From: Stenotrophomonas geniculata ATCC 19374 = JCM 13324
Lineage (GTDB): Bacteria > Pseudomonadota > Gammaproteobacteria > Xanthomonadales > Xanthomonadaceae
Reading direction: 5' to 3'
NCBI RefSeq assembly: GCF_001431625.1
Contig: NZ_LLXT01000129.1
Span: forward strand, 46,462-110,461
DNA: 64,000 bases
Shown: piece by piece, positions 39,432 through 48,735 of the stretch
Numbering within the stretch: position 1 is the stretch's first letter
Layout of the letters: each line of letters begins with the position of its first letter
Notes under the pieces: model-generated
Told to the model about the DNA's origin: nothing
The model's database searches: none
The model's input: only the letters and a program-made list of their open reading frames with translations
Translations under genes and position numbers: made by a program

Positions 39432-40799
39432 TCAGCTGTAACGCGCCTTCAGCATCGCCCACGCCGAGCGCAGCGCCAGCGCTTCGCCACCGGCCGGACG
39501 GCCCGGGCGCTCACCGTCGTTCCAGGCATACACATCCAGATGCGCCCAGCGCTGGCCGTCTTCCAGGAAGCGCTCCAGGTACAGCGCGGCGGTGACCGAG
39601 CCGGCCATGCGCGAGCCGGCGTTGGCCAGATCGGCGATGCCGCTGGTCAGGTAACGCAGGTAGGGGCGCCACAGCGGCATGCGCCAGACCGGGTCGCGGG
39701 TCGCATCACCGGCCTGCAGCCACTGCTGCGCCACGTTGTCGTCATTGCTGAAGAGCGCCGGCAGATCCGGGCCCAGCGCGATGCGCGCGGCGCCGGTGAG
39801 GGTGGCAAAGTCCAGCACCAGGTCGGGTTTCTGCTCGCTGGCGAAGGTCAGTGCATCGCACAGGATCACGCGGCCTTCGGCGTCGGTGTTGTCGATCTCC
39901 ACGCTCAGGCCCTTGCGGGTGGCGATCACTTCGCCCGGGCGGAATGCATCCGGGCCGATCGCGTTTTCCACCGCCGGCACCAGCAGGGTCAGGCGTACCG
40001 GCAGCCCGCGTGCCATCACCAGGCCGGCCAGGGCCAGTGCGTGCGCGGCGCCGCCCATGTCCTTCTTCATGTTGCGCATGCCGTCGGCCGGCTTGATGTC
40101 CAGGCCGCCGGTATCGAAGCACACGCCCTTGCCGACCAGCACCAGTGCCGGATCGGTGTCCTTGCCCCAGCGCAGCACGACCAGGCGCGGTGAGCGGTGC
40201 GAGGCGCGGCCCACCGCGTGGATGGCCGGGAAGTTCTGCTTCAGCAGTTCGTCGCCGGTAATCGCCTCGACCTGCGCGCCGTGCGCGTCGGCCAGCGCGC
40301 GCGCGGCGTCTTCCAGCTGCTGCGGACCCATGTCTTCGGTCGGGGTGTTGACCCAGTCACGCACGCGCAGGCTGGCGGCGATCAGGTCGGCCACTTCGCC
40401 GGTCGGCTCGGCCACCAGGCGCGCCGGCGCACGGTGGCGCTTGCGATAGCGGTCGAAGCGGTAGCTGCCCAAGCCCCAGCCCAGCTGCAGCAGCGCCAGT
40501 TCGGCGGCCGGCAGTTCGCTGGCCAGCTGCCACACGCTGCCTTCCGGCAGGGCATGCGGGGCATGCGAATAGCTGTAGGCATCGGCGCGATCACCGACAC
40601 CGATCACCGCTCCGGCCAGGCCATCGGCGCCGGGCAGCAACGCCGTGGTGAAGGCACCGGCGGTGAAGCCCTGCGACGCCAGCCATGCCTGGGTGGCAGC
40701 CGACTGGCCGTCCTTCCAGGCCGCGAACTGCTCGCGGTCCAGCACGTACAGCGGCAGTGCTGCGGCGGTGTCGGCAGTGAAACCAGTGATCTCGCTCAT
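39432..40799 (-). CDS. M17 leucyl aminopeptidase family protein
   Basis: This 455-residue protein has the M17 core: LVGKGVCFDTGGLDIKPADGM with the metal-binding Lys and Asp, MKKDMGGAA, the hallmark NTDAEGR and DFATLTGAARIALG. The N-terminal domain (1-150) is divergent from PepA. The overall shape is that of the 'leucyl aminopeptidase family protein' (PepB-like) common in Xanthomonads. It removes N-terminal residues from peptides in the cytosol. ATG 40799 is 3 bp from the stop of the HAD gene upstream, so the two form an operon. Confidence 0.9.
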   Translation of the reverse strand: MSEITGFTADTAAALPLYVLDREQFAAWKDGQSAATQAWLASQGFTAGAFTTALLPGADGLAGAVIGVGDRADAYSYSHAPHALPEGSVWQLASELPAAELALLQLGWGLGSYRFDRYRKRHRAPARLVAEPTGEVADLIAASLRVRDWVNTPTEDMGPQQLEDAARALADAHGAQVEAITGDELLKQNFPAIHAVGRASHRSPRLVVLRWGKDTDPALVLVGKGVCFDTGGLDIKPADGMRNMKKDMGGAAHALALAGLVMARGLPVRLTLLVPAVENAIGPDAFRPGEVIATRKGLSVEIDNTDAEGRVILCDALTFASEQKPDLVLDFATLTGAARIALGPDLPALFSNDDNVAQQWLQAGDATRDPVWRMPLWRPYLRYLTSGIADLANAGSRMAGSVTAALYLERFLEDGQRWAHLDVYAWNDGERPGRPAGGEALALRSAWAMLKARYS

Positions 40800-40802
40800 G
40801 CG

Positions 40803-41522
40803 TCAGGTACTCCGGGATGCGGCAGCGTCGAGGTTGGCGTCCAACCAGTCGGCCAGGCCGGTAAGGGTGTCGAACTGCAGGTCCGGCTGCAGCTGCGGAT
40901 GGGTCCAGGTGGCTGCGTCGCGGTTGATCCAGCAGCCGCGCAGGCCGGCGGCGATCGCCCCGGCCACGTCCATGTCGGCGTGGTCGCCGACGTGCAGTAC
41001 CTGTGCCGGTGCCACACCCAGTCGGGTGCAGGCGGCGTGGAAGATGCTCGCCTCCGGCTTGGCCGCGCCGTGCTCGCGCGCGCCCAGCTGGAAGGCGAAA
41101 TGATGGGCCAGGCCGATCCGCTCCAGATCGGCATTGCCGTTGCTCAGCGCTGCGACCGGTACCCGCGCGGCAATCCGCGCCAGCGCGTCGATCGCATCGG
41201 GGTAGCACTCGACCTGATTGCGCGCGGCGAAGAACACTTCATACGCCGGCTCCAGCAGATCCAGGCTGGCGCCACTGGTGTGCAGCGCTTCGTGCAGGGT
41301 CAGCCGGCGCAGTGCGCTCAGGTCGTGATGGAGGTGCGGATGGGCGTGGTACAGGCGCTCGCGCAGTTCGCGCATTGCCGCCACCGGATACATCTCGGCC
41401 GTGGCGGGGCTGTTTTCACGCATCCACTCGTGCAGGACCAGGTCGATGCGGGCGCCGATCGGAGCGAACGGCCACAGCGTGTCGTCAAGGTCGAGGGTGA
41501 TGGCTTGGACGGGGAAATTCAC
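40803..41522 (-). CDS. HAD-superfamily hydrolase, YigB-like
   Basis: This 239-residue phosphatase has motif I DLDDTLWP with the nucleophile Asp11, motif II ALSNGNAD, motif III Lys in AAKPEASIF and motif IV HVGDHADMDVAGA. A helical cap lies between motifs I and II. E. coli YigB dephosphorylates FMN and other small phosphates; the match in size and motif spacing suggests the same kind of role, but the substrate cannot be read. It is first in a two-gene unit with the M17 peptidase. Confidence 0.87.
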   Translation of the reverse strand: MNFPVQAITLDLDDTLWPFAPIGARIDLVLHEWMRENSPATAEMYPVAAMRELRERLYHAHPHLHHDLSALRRLTLHEALHTSGASLDLLEPAYEVFFAARNQVECYPDAIDALARIAARVPVAALSNGNADLERIGLAHHFAFQLGAREHGAAKPEASIFHAACTRLGVAPAQVLHVGDHADMDVAGAIAAGLRGCWINRDAATWTHPQLQPDLQFDTLTGLADWLDANLDAAASRST

Positions 41523-41595
41523 CCCGCCATTCTACCCCTGCCCGCGCGGGCTTTCATGCGGCGCGGCGGGCGGGGGGCGCCGGGGCAGGACGGGG

Positions 41596-42063
41596 TCAGC
41601 GCAGGTTGTACGAGCAGGCGATGGTGGTCTGGCCGTCGAACTGCTGCACGTCCAGGTTGTGCCGGCCCACTTCCTTCGTATAGGTGCCCGCCACCGGGTC
41701 GGACATCTTCGCCAGTGCCGCGATCTGTTCGACGCTCGCTGAGCTGAAGTACGCAGTGAAACTGTCGATGCCGTCCTCGCCGCTGTCGCCGTCATACGAC
41801 TGCAGACGGTTCACGGGCTGGCCCAGCACCATCAGCGGCGTGGTCAACCGGAACTCGCCGCTGGATTCGCCGTTCTGCGCCCGCGCCGGGGCCGGTGCCA
41901 GCAGCCGGGCCATGGCGTCGAACTGCTTGGGCGTGAGGTGCCGCTTGCAGGTCACCGCGTCGGCAAGCTGGGTGCGTGCCTGCTCGGCAGTCGGGGGCGC
42001 AGCGGCGAACGCGGGAGCGGCAAGGCAGGCCAGGGCGAGGCAACGCATAGCGAAAGCGATCAT
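41596..42063 (-). CDS. Exported protein of unknown function
   Basis: This protein has about 155 residues. A signal peptide (MRCLALACLAAPAFAA) is followed by a small soluble domain with two Cys (VTCKRHLTPKQFDAM and IACSYNLR at the end) and a beta-rich segment GEFRLTTPLMVLGQPVNRLQSYDGD and GTYTKEVGRHNLDVQQFDGQTTIACSY. I recognise no family. Start ATG 42063 or 42048. It lies 12 bp downstream of the region of the next minus-strand gene and may be co-transcribed with the AI-2E family gene. Confidence 0.6.
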   Translation of the reverse strand: MIAFAMRCLALACLAAPAFAAAPPTAEQARTQLADAVTCKRHLTPKQFDAMARLLAPAPARAQNGESSGEFRLTTPLMVLGQPVNRLQSYDGDSGEDGIDSFTAYFSSASVEQIAALAKMSDPVAGTYTKEVGRHNLDVQQFDGQTTIACSYNLR

Positions 42064-42156
42064 CCGAACGGATCCATCCGAAAAAAGGGGGCCATAGTCT
42101 GCCACTTCGTCCCAGTTTCGGGTTCCGCCATCTGCGTCCTTCATTTACTGATGCCG

Positions 42157-43266
42157 TTATTCCAGCAGCCGTGCCCAGCCCTGCATGCCGTCCAGGCGTG
42201 CCAGCACCAGCTTGATGCATACCAGCAGCGGCACCGCCAGCAGCAGCCCGATCATGCCCCAGGCCCAGCCGAACACCATCAGCGCCAGGATCAGTACCAG
42301 TGGCGACAGCTTCATGCGACGGCCCAGCACGATCGGGGTCACCATCTGCCCTTCCAAGGTGTGCAGGCCCAGGTAGGCGGCGGCCGGCAGCAGGGCCTGC
42401 AGCGGGTCGCGGAACTCGACGAAGCCCATCAGCAGCATCAGCGCCACGCCGATCAGCGGGCCCACGTAGGGGGCGAAATTCAGCAGTGCGGCCACAGTGC
42501 CCCACAGCAACGCCTCCTGCAGGCCGATGCCGAGCAGCATCAGCACGCCAGCGAACACCAGGCCCACCAGCGTGTTGATCACGCTGATGGTCAGCACATA
42601 GCGCGAAACCTCGCGCTCGATCGAGCGCAGGATGTCACTGGTGAATCGCTGCTGCTGGCGGTTCGGGAACAGGGCGATGGCCGCGCGCTGCAGGGTCTGC
42701 CCATAGATCATGAAGAACAGCGTGAGCAGCACCACCGCCAGCACCGAGGCGGCCAGCCGCGGCGCGCGGGTCAGCATGCGATAGGGGTCGTCCATCTGGG
42801 TGCGGATCACCTGCACCTTGTGGTTGCTGTCACCACCGGCCACGCGGGCGAAGTTTTCCGCCGCCTGGTTGGCCTGCTGCACCGGTTTGGTCAGGTCCTG
42901 CACCTGGCGGGCGACCTTGCGCAGCTGCTGCGGTGCTTCCTGCGCCCATTCCATGGCCGGGCCGATCAGCTGCACCGCCAGCGAACCGGTCACGCCCAGG
43001 CCGGCGCCGAGGATCAGCAGTGCGCCGAGTGCGCGTGGAATCCACAGCTTCTGCAGCAGGCGCAGGATCGGATTGCCGACCAGCGCGAAGAACATCGCCA
43101 GCAGCACCGGCAGGATGATGTCCTGTGCCGCCCACAGGGTGTAGCCCACCGCCAGAGTGGCCAGCACCACCAGCGACATCGGTCCGCGCGGGCGCGATGC
43201 GGGCGGCAGCGGAACGTCGGGCTGTTCGGGGCCGGCCGGTGACGGGGACAGGAGGGACTCGCTCAT
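42157..43266 (-). CDS. AI-2E family (PerM-like) membrane transporter
   Basis: This 369-residue protein has seven to eight membrane helices and the PF01594 pattern. There is an N-terminal double helix (MSLVVLATLAVGYTLWAAQDIILPVLLAMFFALV), a central amphipathic periplasmic segment (WAQEAPQQLRKVARQVQDL), and late helices with ISVINTLVGLVFAGVLMLLGIG and NFAPYVGPLIGVAL. Members include TqsA, YdiK and Na+/H+ antiporter-like proteins; the substrate is not defined. ATG 43266 gives the family start with a short N-tail. The frame upstream is non-coding. Confidence 0.85.
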   Translation of the reverse strand: MSESLLSPSPAGPEQPDVPLPPASRPRGPMSLVVLATLAVGYTLWAAQDIILPVLLAMFFALVGNPILRLLQKLWIPRALGALLILGAGLGVTGSLAVQLIGPAMEWAQEAPQQLRKVARQVQDLTKPVQQANQAAENFARVAGGDSNHKVQVIRTQMDDPYRMLTRAPRLAASVLAVVLLTLFFMIYGQTLQRAAIALFPNRQQQRFTSDILRSIEREVSRYVLTISVINTLVGLVFAGVLMLLGIGLQEALLWGTVAALLNFAPYVGPLIGVALMLLMGFVEFRDPLQALLPAAAYLGLHTLEGQMVTPIVLGRRMKLSPLVLILALMVFGWAWGMIGLLLAVPLLVCIKLVLARLDGMQGWARLLE

Positions 43267-43333
43267 CGACGCACCAACCGGGAAGAGGAGCGCATTATCC
43301 GCCGGCCGCGATCGGCGCGGCGGATTCCATGGT

Positions 43334-43801
43334 TCAACGTTCGGACAGCTCGGTGGCCGCTTCGGCCGGACGCGGTCCGCGCAGGTCCGGTTCCGGTCCT
43401 GGCTCCGGCACGGAGCGTGGTGCCGGTGCCGGCCGTGCTTCGGCAGCGGAGGCCGCCGCCTGTGCCTGTTCGCTGGCCTCGTCGGCTTCTTCGGCCGCGT
43501 CGTCGGCGGTGGCTGCGGCCTGCGCCGCCATCGCCGTGGCGAACGCCGCCTGTGCACTGGCGAACAGGTTCGAGACCGAGCCCACCATCTGCAGCCAGCG
43601 GGCACCGTTGACCTTGCCCGGCACTTCCAGCTTGCCGGCGATGAAGCCACCGGCCAGGCCGACCACCACGATGCGCAGCGGCGACCAGCCTTTTCGCCAG
43701 ACGTCGCTGAGCGTGGACCAGTGGTCCTGGGTCTCGCCCAGACGCACGGTCACCACCTGTTCGCAGCGTTTCACCCGCCGTTGCAGCGCGCCGAACTTCA
43801 T
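43334..43801 (-). CDS. Hypothetical membrane-associated protein of a YqjD/YqjE-like operon
   Basis: This 155-residue protein starts MKFGALQRRVKRCEQVVTVRLG, has one hydrophobic stretch (about 41-57, PLRIVVVGLAGGFIAGKL), an Ala-rich helix (about 75-120) and a Pro/Glu-rich tail. Its ATG overlaps the stop of the gene before it (ATGA). The position corresponds to YqjK in the enterobacterial yqjDEK cluster, but the sequence does not let me claim homology. Confidence 0.6.
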   Translation of the reverse strand: MKFGALQRRVKRCEQVVTVRLGETQDHWSTLSDVWRKGWSPLRIVVVGLAGGFIAGKLEVPGKVNGARWLQMVGSVSNLFASAQAAFATAMAAQAAATADDAAEEADEASEQAQAAASAAEARPAPAPRSVPEPGPEPDLRGPRPAEAATELSER

Positions 43802-44268
43802 GGCTTGCCCTCGGGCAGCTGCACCTCGGCATCGGGATCGTCTTCGCTGGGTTCGTCGAACAGGCCCAGGCGTGACAGCTGGCGCCGGGTAGCGTGCATG
43901 CCGGTGTGGTGGAAGAAGTAGGACACCCGCCAGATCGCATAACCGGTGACGGCCAGGCTCAGCAGCGAGGTGATCAGCAGGGCCTGCAGCCAGCTCAGGC
44001 CCCAGCTCTGCAGCAGGGCGATGAGGGTGGCGGCCATCAGCAGCCAGGCCGAGGCACCGAACACGATCGCCACGCCGGCCCAGGCCAGTGCACGACCGAA
44101 CGCACTGCGTGCCATCGCGAAGTCGGCCGAGGCCAACCGGCGCAGCGAGCGCAGCGTGTGCTTGGCCGAATCGGCAGCGGCACGACCGGCCGCACCGACC
44201 TGGCGGATGCTCTCATCCAGCGGCGGGGTGGCCGCTGGATCAGGGGCTTGCGCGTTGTCTTCGCTCAC
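43798..44268 (-). CDS. Phage-holin-family / YqjE-like inner-membrane protein
   Basis: This 156-residue protein has an N-terminal amphipathic region (ESIRQVGAAGRAAADSAKHTLRSLRRLASADF) and two close membrane helices (about 62-85 and 92-112), followed by an acidic C-tail. This is the layout of the DUF1469/YqjE or 'phage holin family' proteins encoded with YqjD-type ribosome or membrane tethers. It overlaps the next gene by 4 bp and follows the YqjD-like gene by 8 bp. It is not part of a prophage. Confidence 0.68.
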   Translation of the reverse strand: MSEDNAQAPDPAATPPLDESIRQVGAAGRAAADSAKHTLRSLRRLASADFAMARSAFGRALAWAGVAIVFGASAWLLMAATLIALLQSWGLSWLQALLITSLLSLAVTGYAIWRVSYFFHHTGMHATRRQLSRLGLFDEPSEDDPDAEVQLPEGKP

Positions 44269-44276
44269 GCCGCGGC

Positions 44277-44642
44277 TTACTTGTCGCTGCTGCCGCGGGC
44301 CAGCTTGGCGATGATCCAGCCGGCAGCGAAGGCAACACCGAACGAGGCCAGCGGACGTTCACGGATCAGCTCCGCTGCGCTGTCGATCAGGTCCTTGCCC
44401 TTGTCCATCAGCGCATCCACCTGCTCCTTGGCGGCGGCACCACCGAACTCGGCGGCGGCCAGGCCGGACAGTGCGCTGTCGGACAGTTCAGCCTTGACGT
44501 TGGCTTTGCCGATGCGAAGCTCGTCGGTCGCTGCGCCGGTTGCACCCTTGATTGCACCGCCGGCGGCCGACGCGGCCTGCTTCAGGTGGGAACCGGCTTC
44601 ACCCAGGTGTTCCTTCAGGTTCTCGGTATTGGTGGGGCTCAT
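44277..44642 (-). CDS. YqjD/ElaB-like C-tail-anchored protein
   Basis: This 121-residue protein is Ala/Gly-rich and helical. It ends with RERPLASFGVAFAAGWIIAKLARG, the membrane-binding GYxx(G)-type tail of the YqjD/ElaB/DUF883 family. In E. coli those proteins tether ribosomes to the membrane in stationary phase. AGGAGT precedes ATG 44642. It heads a three-gene unit with the holin-like and hypothetical genes; expression under stress is likely by analogy. Confidence 0.72.
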   Translation of the reverse strand: MSPTNTENLKEHLGEAGSHLKQAASAAGGAIKGATGAATDELRIGKANVKAELSDSALSGLAAAEFGGAAAKEQVDALMDKGKDLIDSAAELIRERPLASFGVAFAAGWIIAKLARGSSDK

Positions 44643-44743
44643 CGAATCACTCCTGTTGCGATGGGGGAACGGGTGTCGGCGGTGCCGACCTGGACTGACA
44701 GCAATAGCATTGCCGGGGTATAGGGGGTGTTACGGCAGGGCGA

Positions 44744-46177
44744 TCAGCGCATCACGAGCTGGCCCTGCTGCTGGCCATTGTTGCGCAGCACGCGTATCAC
44801 CAGGGTCGGCGGGCGCTGCTGGAAGTTGGCGCGCCAGCTGGCCAGGTCGGCGAATTCGCCCACCGTGGCATCGGTGATGATGTCGCCCTGCTGCAGGCCG
44901 TTGCTGGCCGCGCGGCTGCCGCGCTTGACCTCGCTGACCAGCACGCCGCCGACACCGGACTGGCGCAATGACTCGGGCAGGTCGACGAAGGTGGCCCCGG
45001 TCAGGCGCGGGTCCAGGCTCTCGCCGGTGACCGCGCGCGCCTGTTCCTTCAACGTTGCCTTGATCTGCAGCGGCTTGCCCTCGCGGCGCACGTCCAGCGT
45101 CAATGCGCTGCCGACCGCGGCCAGGCCTTCCACGTTGTGCAGGGCTTCGGCGCTGTCTACACGTTGGCCGTTGGCCGAGACCACCACGTCGCCCGGCTTC
45201 AAGCCGGCGGCGGCGGCGGCCGAACCGGCCAGCACGCGCGTGATCAGCGCACCACGGGTTTCGCCCAGGCCCAGGCCCTGCGCGATCTGCGCGGTCAGGT
45301 TCTGGCTTTCCACGCCCAGCGTGCCGCGCACCACCACGCCGTGCTTGACCAGCTGGTCGACCACGCTGCGTGCCAGGTTGGAGGGAATCGCCAGGCCCAG
45401 GCCGATGTTGCCGGCCATGCTGCCCTGCGGGTTGAAGCTGGCGGTATTGATGCCGATCAGCTGGCCCTGCAGATCGACCAGTGCGCCACCCGAGTTGCCC
45501 GGGTTGATCGACGCATCGGTCTGGATGAAGTTCTGGTAGCCCAGCCCGCGGATACCGCTGCGGCCCACCGCCGAGACAATGCCCGACGTGACCGTCTGGC
45601 TGAAGCCGAACGGGTTGCCGATGGCCACCACGAAGTCGCCTACCCGCAGCTGGTCGCTGTTGCCGAGCTTTATGTCGGTCAGGTTCTGCGCCGGGATGCG
45701 GATCAGCGCGATGTCGGTGTCGCGGTCCGAACCGAGGAATTCGGCCTTGACCGTGCGCCCGTCGGCCAGTGTCACCTGTACGTCATCGGCGTTGTCGATG
45801 ACATGGTGGTTAGTCAGTACCAGGCCCTCCTTGGCGTCGATGATCACGCCCGAGCCCAGCGATTCGTTGATGCGTTCCTGCGGGATGTCCGGGAACAGGC
45901 GGCGGAAGAACGGGTCGTTGAAGAAGGGGTTGCGCACGCGCACCACCTGCTTGGTGTTGACGCTGACCACTGCCGGCATGGCCTTCTCCAGCATCGGTGC
46001 CAGCGACGGCACCGCCTGTCCGGCTACCGAGGCGGGCAATGCCGCCGTGGTCGGCAGCACCGCTGGCAGCGGCGCGGCATCGGCACGGTTGTCCAGGTGG
46101 GCATTGATGCCGGTGGCAACGAAGCCACCGAAGGCGGCGGCGATTGCGAGCGTGAGCAGGGTGGGAAGCGGTCGCAT
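44744..46177 (-). CDS. Do-family periplasmic serine protease (DegP/DegQ)
   Basis: This 477-residue HtrA protease degrades or refolds damaged envelope proteins. An N-terminal signal or anchor (LTLAIAAAFGGFVATGI) is followed by the trypsin-like domain with catalytic His125 (TNHHVIDN), Asp155 (DTDIALIRI) and Ser229 (INPGNSGG). Two PDZ domains (about 285-370 and 395-470) complete it. Length and two PDZ domains fit DegP/DegQ. ATG 46177 begins the signal. It is divergent from the lysine-rich H1-like gene across a 490-bp gap, which should hold its stress promoter, although I cannot point to a clear sigmaE box. Confidence 0.92.
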   Translation of the reverse strand: MRPLPTLLTLAIAAAFGGFVATGINAHLDNRADAAPLPAVLPTTAALPASVAGQAVPSLAPMLEKAMPAVVSVNTKQVVRVRNPFFNDPFFRRLFPDIPQERINESLGSGVIIDAKEGLVLTNHHVIDNADDVQVTLADGRTVKAEFLGSDRDTDIALIRIPAQNLTDIKLGNSDQLRVGDFVVAIGNPFGFSQTVTSGIVSAVGRSGIRGLGYQNFIQTDASINPGNSGGALVDLQGQLIGINTASFNPQGSMAGNIGLGLAIPSNLARSVVDQLVKHGVVVRGTLGVESQNLTAQIAQGLGLGETRGALITRVLAGSAAAAAGLKPGDVVVSANGQRVDSAEALHNVEGLAAVGSALTLDVRREGKPLQIKATLKEQARAVTGESLDPRLTGATFVDLPESLRQSGVGGVLVSEVKRGSRAASNGLQQGDIITDATVGEFADLASWRANFQQRPPTLVIRVLRNNGQQQGQLVMR

Positions 46178-46667
46178 GGGAGTCGGTTCGCTGGCGTGGG
46201 TGGGGGCGGTTCGGCCCTACGGTAAAACAAGCTGAATGAGTGTGTCGCGATCTGGATAAATGCGCCATGAAAACCGGCGCCCGGAACGTGGGTCGGCATC
46301 GCCATCTGTGGGGCGGTACCGACAGCATAGGGCGTGCTTCTCAACGTGCCGACGTCTTCCGAAGCGCATGTGGATACAGGCCGATACTTGCGCAGTTCTG
46401 CGCATCCTGGTGCCGCGATGCGCCATATCGCACGCCTTTCGCTGTATTCGGACTTGTGCACGCAGGCAGCACCTGCCGCTACCCGGATCGTGCGGCGCAG
46501 CACTGAAAAAAAGGGGTTTCCTGTCAACCCACTGTGCTCGCGAGGGCGCCCGGCTACACCATTGCCGTCGCATCAGATGCGATTGCTCGCGCGCGCCCCG
46601 TTCCACGATCGTCAATGTCGGTATAGCATCGCCCCGTTTTGATACTTAAGGCCCCCAGGAGGGCAAC
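46178..46667. other. Long gene-free divergent promoter region
   Basis: No gene is supported in this 490-bp stretch; open frames in several phases look random. It should hold the promoters of the protease gene (-) and the H1-like gene (+). An AGGAGGG ribosome site lies at 46657-46663 for the latter, preceded by an A/T-richer TTTTGATACTTAAG at about 46637-46650. Confidence 0.5.
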
Positions 46668-47561
46668 ATGAGCAACGGTAATGGTGTGTCGGTCGTGACC
46701 GACGCCGTCGAGAACGTCAAAGAAACCGCCACCAATGTTGGCGAGACCATCGCCCACGCTGCCGAAGACGCAGTGAAGTCGGTCAAGAAGACCGTCAAGC
46801 GCGCCACCAAGGCTGCCGGTACCCGCGTTGCCAAGGCCAAGAAGGCCGTGGCCAAGGTCGAGAAGACCGTTGCCAAGAAGGCCGAGAAGGCTGCCAAGTC
46901 GGTGGGCAAGACTGTTGCCAACGCCAAGAAGAAGCTGGAAGCCGCCAAGAAGAACGCCAAGGCCGAAGCCGCTGCCCTGAAGAAGGAAGTGGCCAAGAAG
47001 AAGGCAGCTGCAGGCAAGGCTGTGACCAAGAAGGCCGCCGCTGCCAAGAAGACCACCAAGGCCGCCACCAAGGCTGCCGGCAAGAAGGTCGCTACCGTGA
47101 AGAAGGCCGCCACCAAGAAGGCTGCCGTCGCGAAGAAGACCGTTGCCAAGAAGACCGCGGCCGCCAAGAAGGTTGTCGGCAAGAAGGTCGCTACCGCCAA
47201 GAAGGCCGTGGCCAAGAAGACCGTCGCCGCCAAGAAGGTCGCTGGCAAGAAGGCCGTGGCTGCGAAGAAGGTTGTCGGCAAGAAGGTTGCCGCCACCAAG
47301 AAGGTCGCCACCAGGAAGACCGCTGCCGCCAAGAAGGTTGTGGGCAAGAAGGCTGCTGTCGCCAAGAAGGCCGTCGGCAAGAAGACCGCCGCTGCCAAGA
47401 AGGTTGTCGGCAAGAAGACCGCCGTTGCCAAGAAGGCAGTTGGCAAGAAGGTTGCCGCCACCCGCAAGACGGTCGCCAAGAAGGCTGCGCCGCTGAAGAA
47501 GGTCGCCGCCAAGAAGGCGCCGGCCAAGAAGGCCGTGCGCAAGGTCGCCAAGCGCAAGTAA
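46668..47561 (+). CDS. Lysine/alanine-rich histone H1-like protein with tandem repeats
   Basis: This 297-residue protein is very basic. The first 45 residues form an amphipathic helix ([30 protein letters not shown] pattern). The rest is almost only Lys, Ala, Val, Thr and Gly, with repeats such as [10 protein letters not shown] and VAKKAVGKK spaced about 10 residues apart between residues 140 and 270. This resembles bacterial H1-like proteins and AlgP, which bind DNA without sequence preference. A strong ribosome site and a downstream terminator make it a single, probably abundant transcript. Length is expected to vary between strains by repeat number. Confidence 0.85.
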   Translation: MSNGNGVSVVTDAVENVKETATNVGETIAHAAEDAVKSVKKTVKRATKAAGTRVAKAKKAVAKVEKTVAKKAEKAAKSVGKTVANAKKKLEAAKKNAKAEAAALKKEVAKKKAAAGKAVTKKAAAAKKTTKAATKAAGKKVATVKKAATKKAAVAKKTVAKKTAAAKKVVGKKVATAKKAVAKKTVAAKKVAGKKAVAAKKVVGKKVAATKKVATRKTAAAKKVVGKKAAVAKKAVGKKTAAAKKVVGKKTAVAKKAVGKKVAATRKTVAKKAAPLKKVAAKKAPAKKAVRKVAKRK

Positions 47562-47577
47562 TCGCGCCGTGACCGAA

Positions 47578-47609
47578 GGCCCTGCCACCCCCCGGGTGGT
47601 GGGGCCTTT
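47578..47609 (+). terminator. Terminator of the H1-like gene
   Basis: GGCCC at 47578-47582 and CCACCC at 47585-47590 pair with GGGTGG at 47594-47599 and GGGCC at 47602-47606, followed by TTT. The stem is interrupted but GC-rich. Confidence 0.65.
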
Positions 47610-47668
47610 CGCGTTTCTGGGACGCGGTCTGGGGCAAGATGCAGGTTCTTCCCGCCGGAGCCCCGGGC

Positions 47669-48394
47669 ATGCGCGGTATCGACTTCAGTTCCTGGCAGGG
47701 CGTGCTGTCCACCTTGGCCGGCCTGGTCCTGATCACCCTGCTGGGCGTGGGCATCCGCCTGCTGGTGATGCAGACCCTGCAACAGCGCCGTGAGCGCGAG
47801 AACCGGCAGATCAATGAACGGCTGCGCACACTGATGGCGGCCTACAAGACCCTGGGCGGTTCGTTCACCGGCGAACTGGGTGTGGATCCCAGCCATCGCC
47901 GTGACCTGCGCCAGCGCGAGGATGCCGAGGGCATCGCCGAGCCCCGTTCGGATCGCGCGCGCCGCATTCGTGATGCCGTTGAAGCGGCGTTGTCGGACAT
48001 CCTGCTGCTGGGCACCGACGAACAGGTGCGGCTGGCCGCGCGTGCCGCCAATGAACTGGCACAGGGGCGGCCGGTACATACCCACGAACTGGTGGTCTCG
48101 CTGCGCGACTTCGTGCGCGAAGCGCTGGATCTGGCGCCGATTCCGGCCGACCTGCAGATACCGCCGCAGGGGCCGACCCGGCCGGGTGGCGCCAGTGGCG
48201 GCGGCAAGGGCCGCAACGAGGGCGATGCCAAGGGCGGTCGCGCGGGTGGAGGAGGTGGCGGTGGCGGAATGGGCGCTGGCATGGGGGGGGCGGCCTCGGC
48301 GCCGGCGCCGCTCTGGGCGCCGGCCATGCGTCTGCCAGCGATGAAACGGACGCGCGCTGAGCACGTCCGCCCGGTTCAGCGCGTCAGCTCGTAG
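47669..48394 (+). CDS. Membrane-anchored protein of unknown function with Gly-rich tail
   Basis: This 241-residue protein has one N-terminal membrane helix (about 12-33, GVLSTLAGLVLITLLGVGIRLLVM). A cytoplasmic helical part is rich in charged residues (QRRERENRQINERLRTLMAAYKTLGGSF, then ARRIRDAVEAALSDILLLGTDEQVRLAARAANELA). The tail contains a run of Gly (about 207-221). I recognise no named family; the helical core resembles many 'hypothetical membrane' proteins of gammaproteobacteria. Its last 19 bp overlap the end of the convergent DUF1428 gene. Confidence 0.66.
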   Translation: MRGIDFSSWQGVLSTLAGLVLITLLGVGIRLLVMQTLQQRRERENRQINERLRTLMAAYKTLGGSFTGELGVDPSHRRDLRQREDAEGIAEPRSDRARRIRDAVEAALSDILLLGTDEQVRLAARAANELAQGRPVHTHELVVSLRDFVREALDLAPIPADLQIPPQGPTRPGGASGGGKGRNEGDAKGGRAGGGGGGGGMGAGMGGAASAPAPLWAPAMRLPAMKRTRAEHVRPVQRVSS

Positions 48395-48735
48395 AGCGGC
48401 ACGAAGCCGCCGTAGATCATCCGCGCGCCGTCGAACGGCATCGGATTTGTCGCCGGATCAAACCTTGGGTCTTCCATCATCTTCTTCATGCCGGCGTCGC
48501 GGGTCGGCTTGTCCGGCCATTCGATCCAGGAAAACACCACCGTCTCATCCGGCGTGGCTTTCACTGCGCCGAAGAAGTCGGTGGTCTTGCCGTGCGGCAC
48601 GTCATCGCCCCAGCACTCGACCACGCGCAGCGCGCCGTATTCGATGAAAACGGGATCCCCTGTGCGTGCGTGGGCGAGGAACTTCTCCTTGTTGGCGGTG
48701 GGCACCGCCAGGACGAAACCATCGATGTAGCTCAT
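48376..48735 (-). CDS. DUF1428 family protein
   Basis: This 119-residue protein of the dimeric ferredoxin-like (NIPSNAP/YbaA-like) fold has the family pattern MSYIDGFVLAVPTANKEKF, ECWGDDVPHGKTTDF, VVFSWIEWPDKPTRDAGMKKMMEDPR and FDGARMIYGGF. The function is unknown; homologues are small cytosolic proteins linked in some genomes with stress genes. It is complete, monocistronic and convergent with the preceding gene by a 19-bp overlap. About 280 bp of intergenic sequence separates it from the divergent Ax21-family gene. Confidence 0.9.
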   Translation of the reverse strand: MSYIDGFVLAVPTANKEKFLAHARTGDPVFIEYGALRVVECWGDDVPHGKTTDFFGAVKATPDETVVFSWIEWPDKPTRDAGMKKMMEDPRFDPATNPMPFDGARMIYGGFVPLYELTR

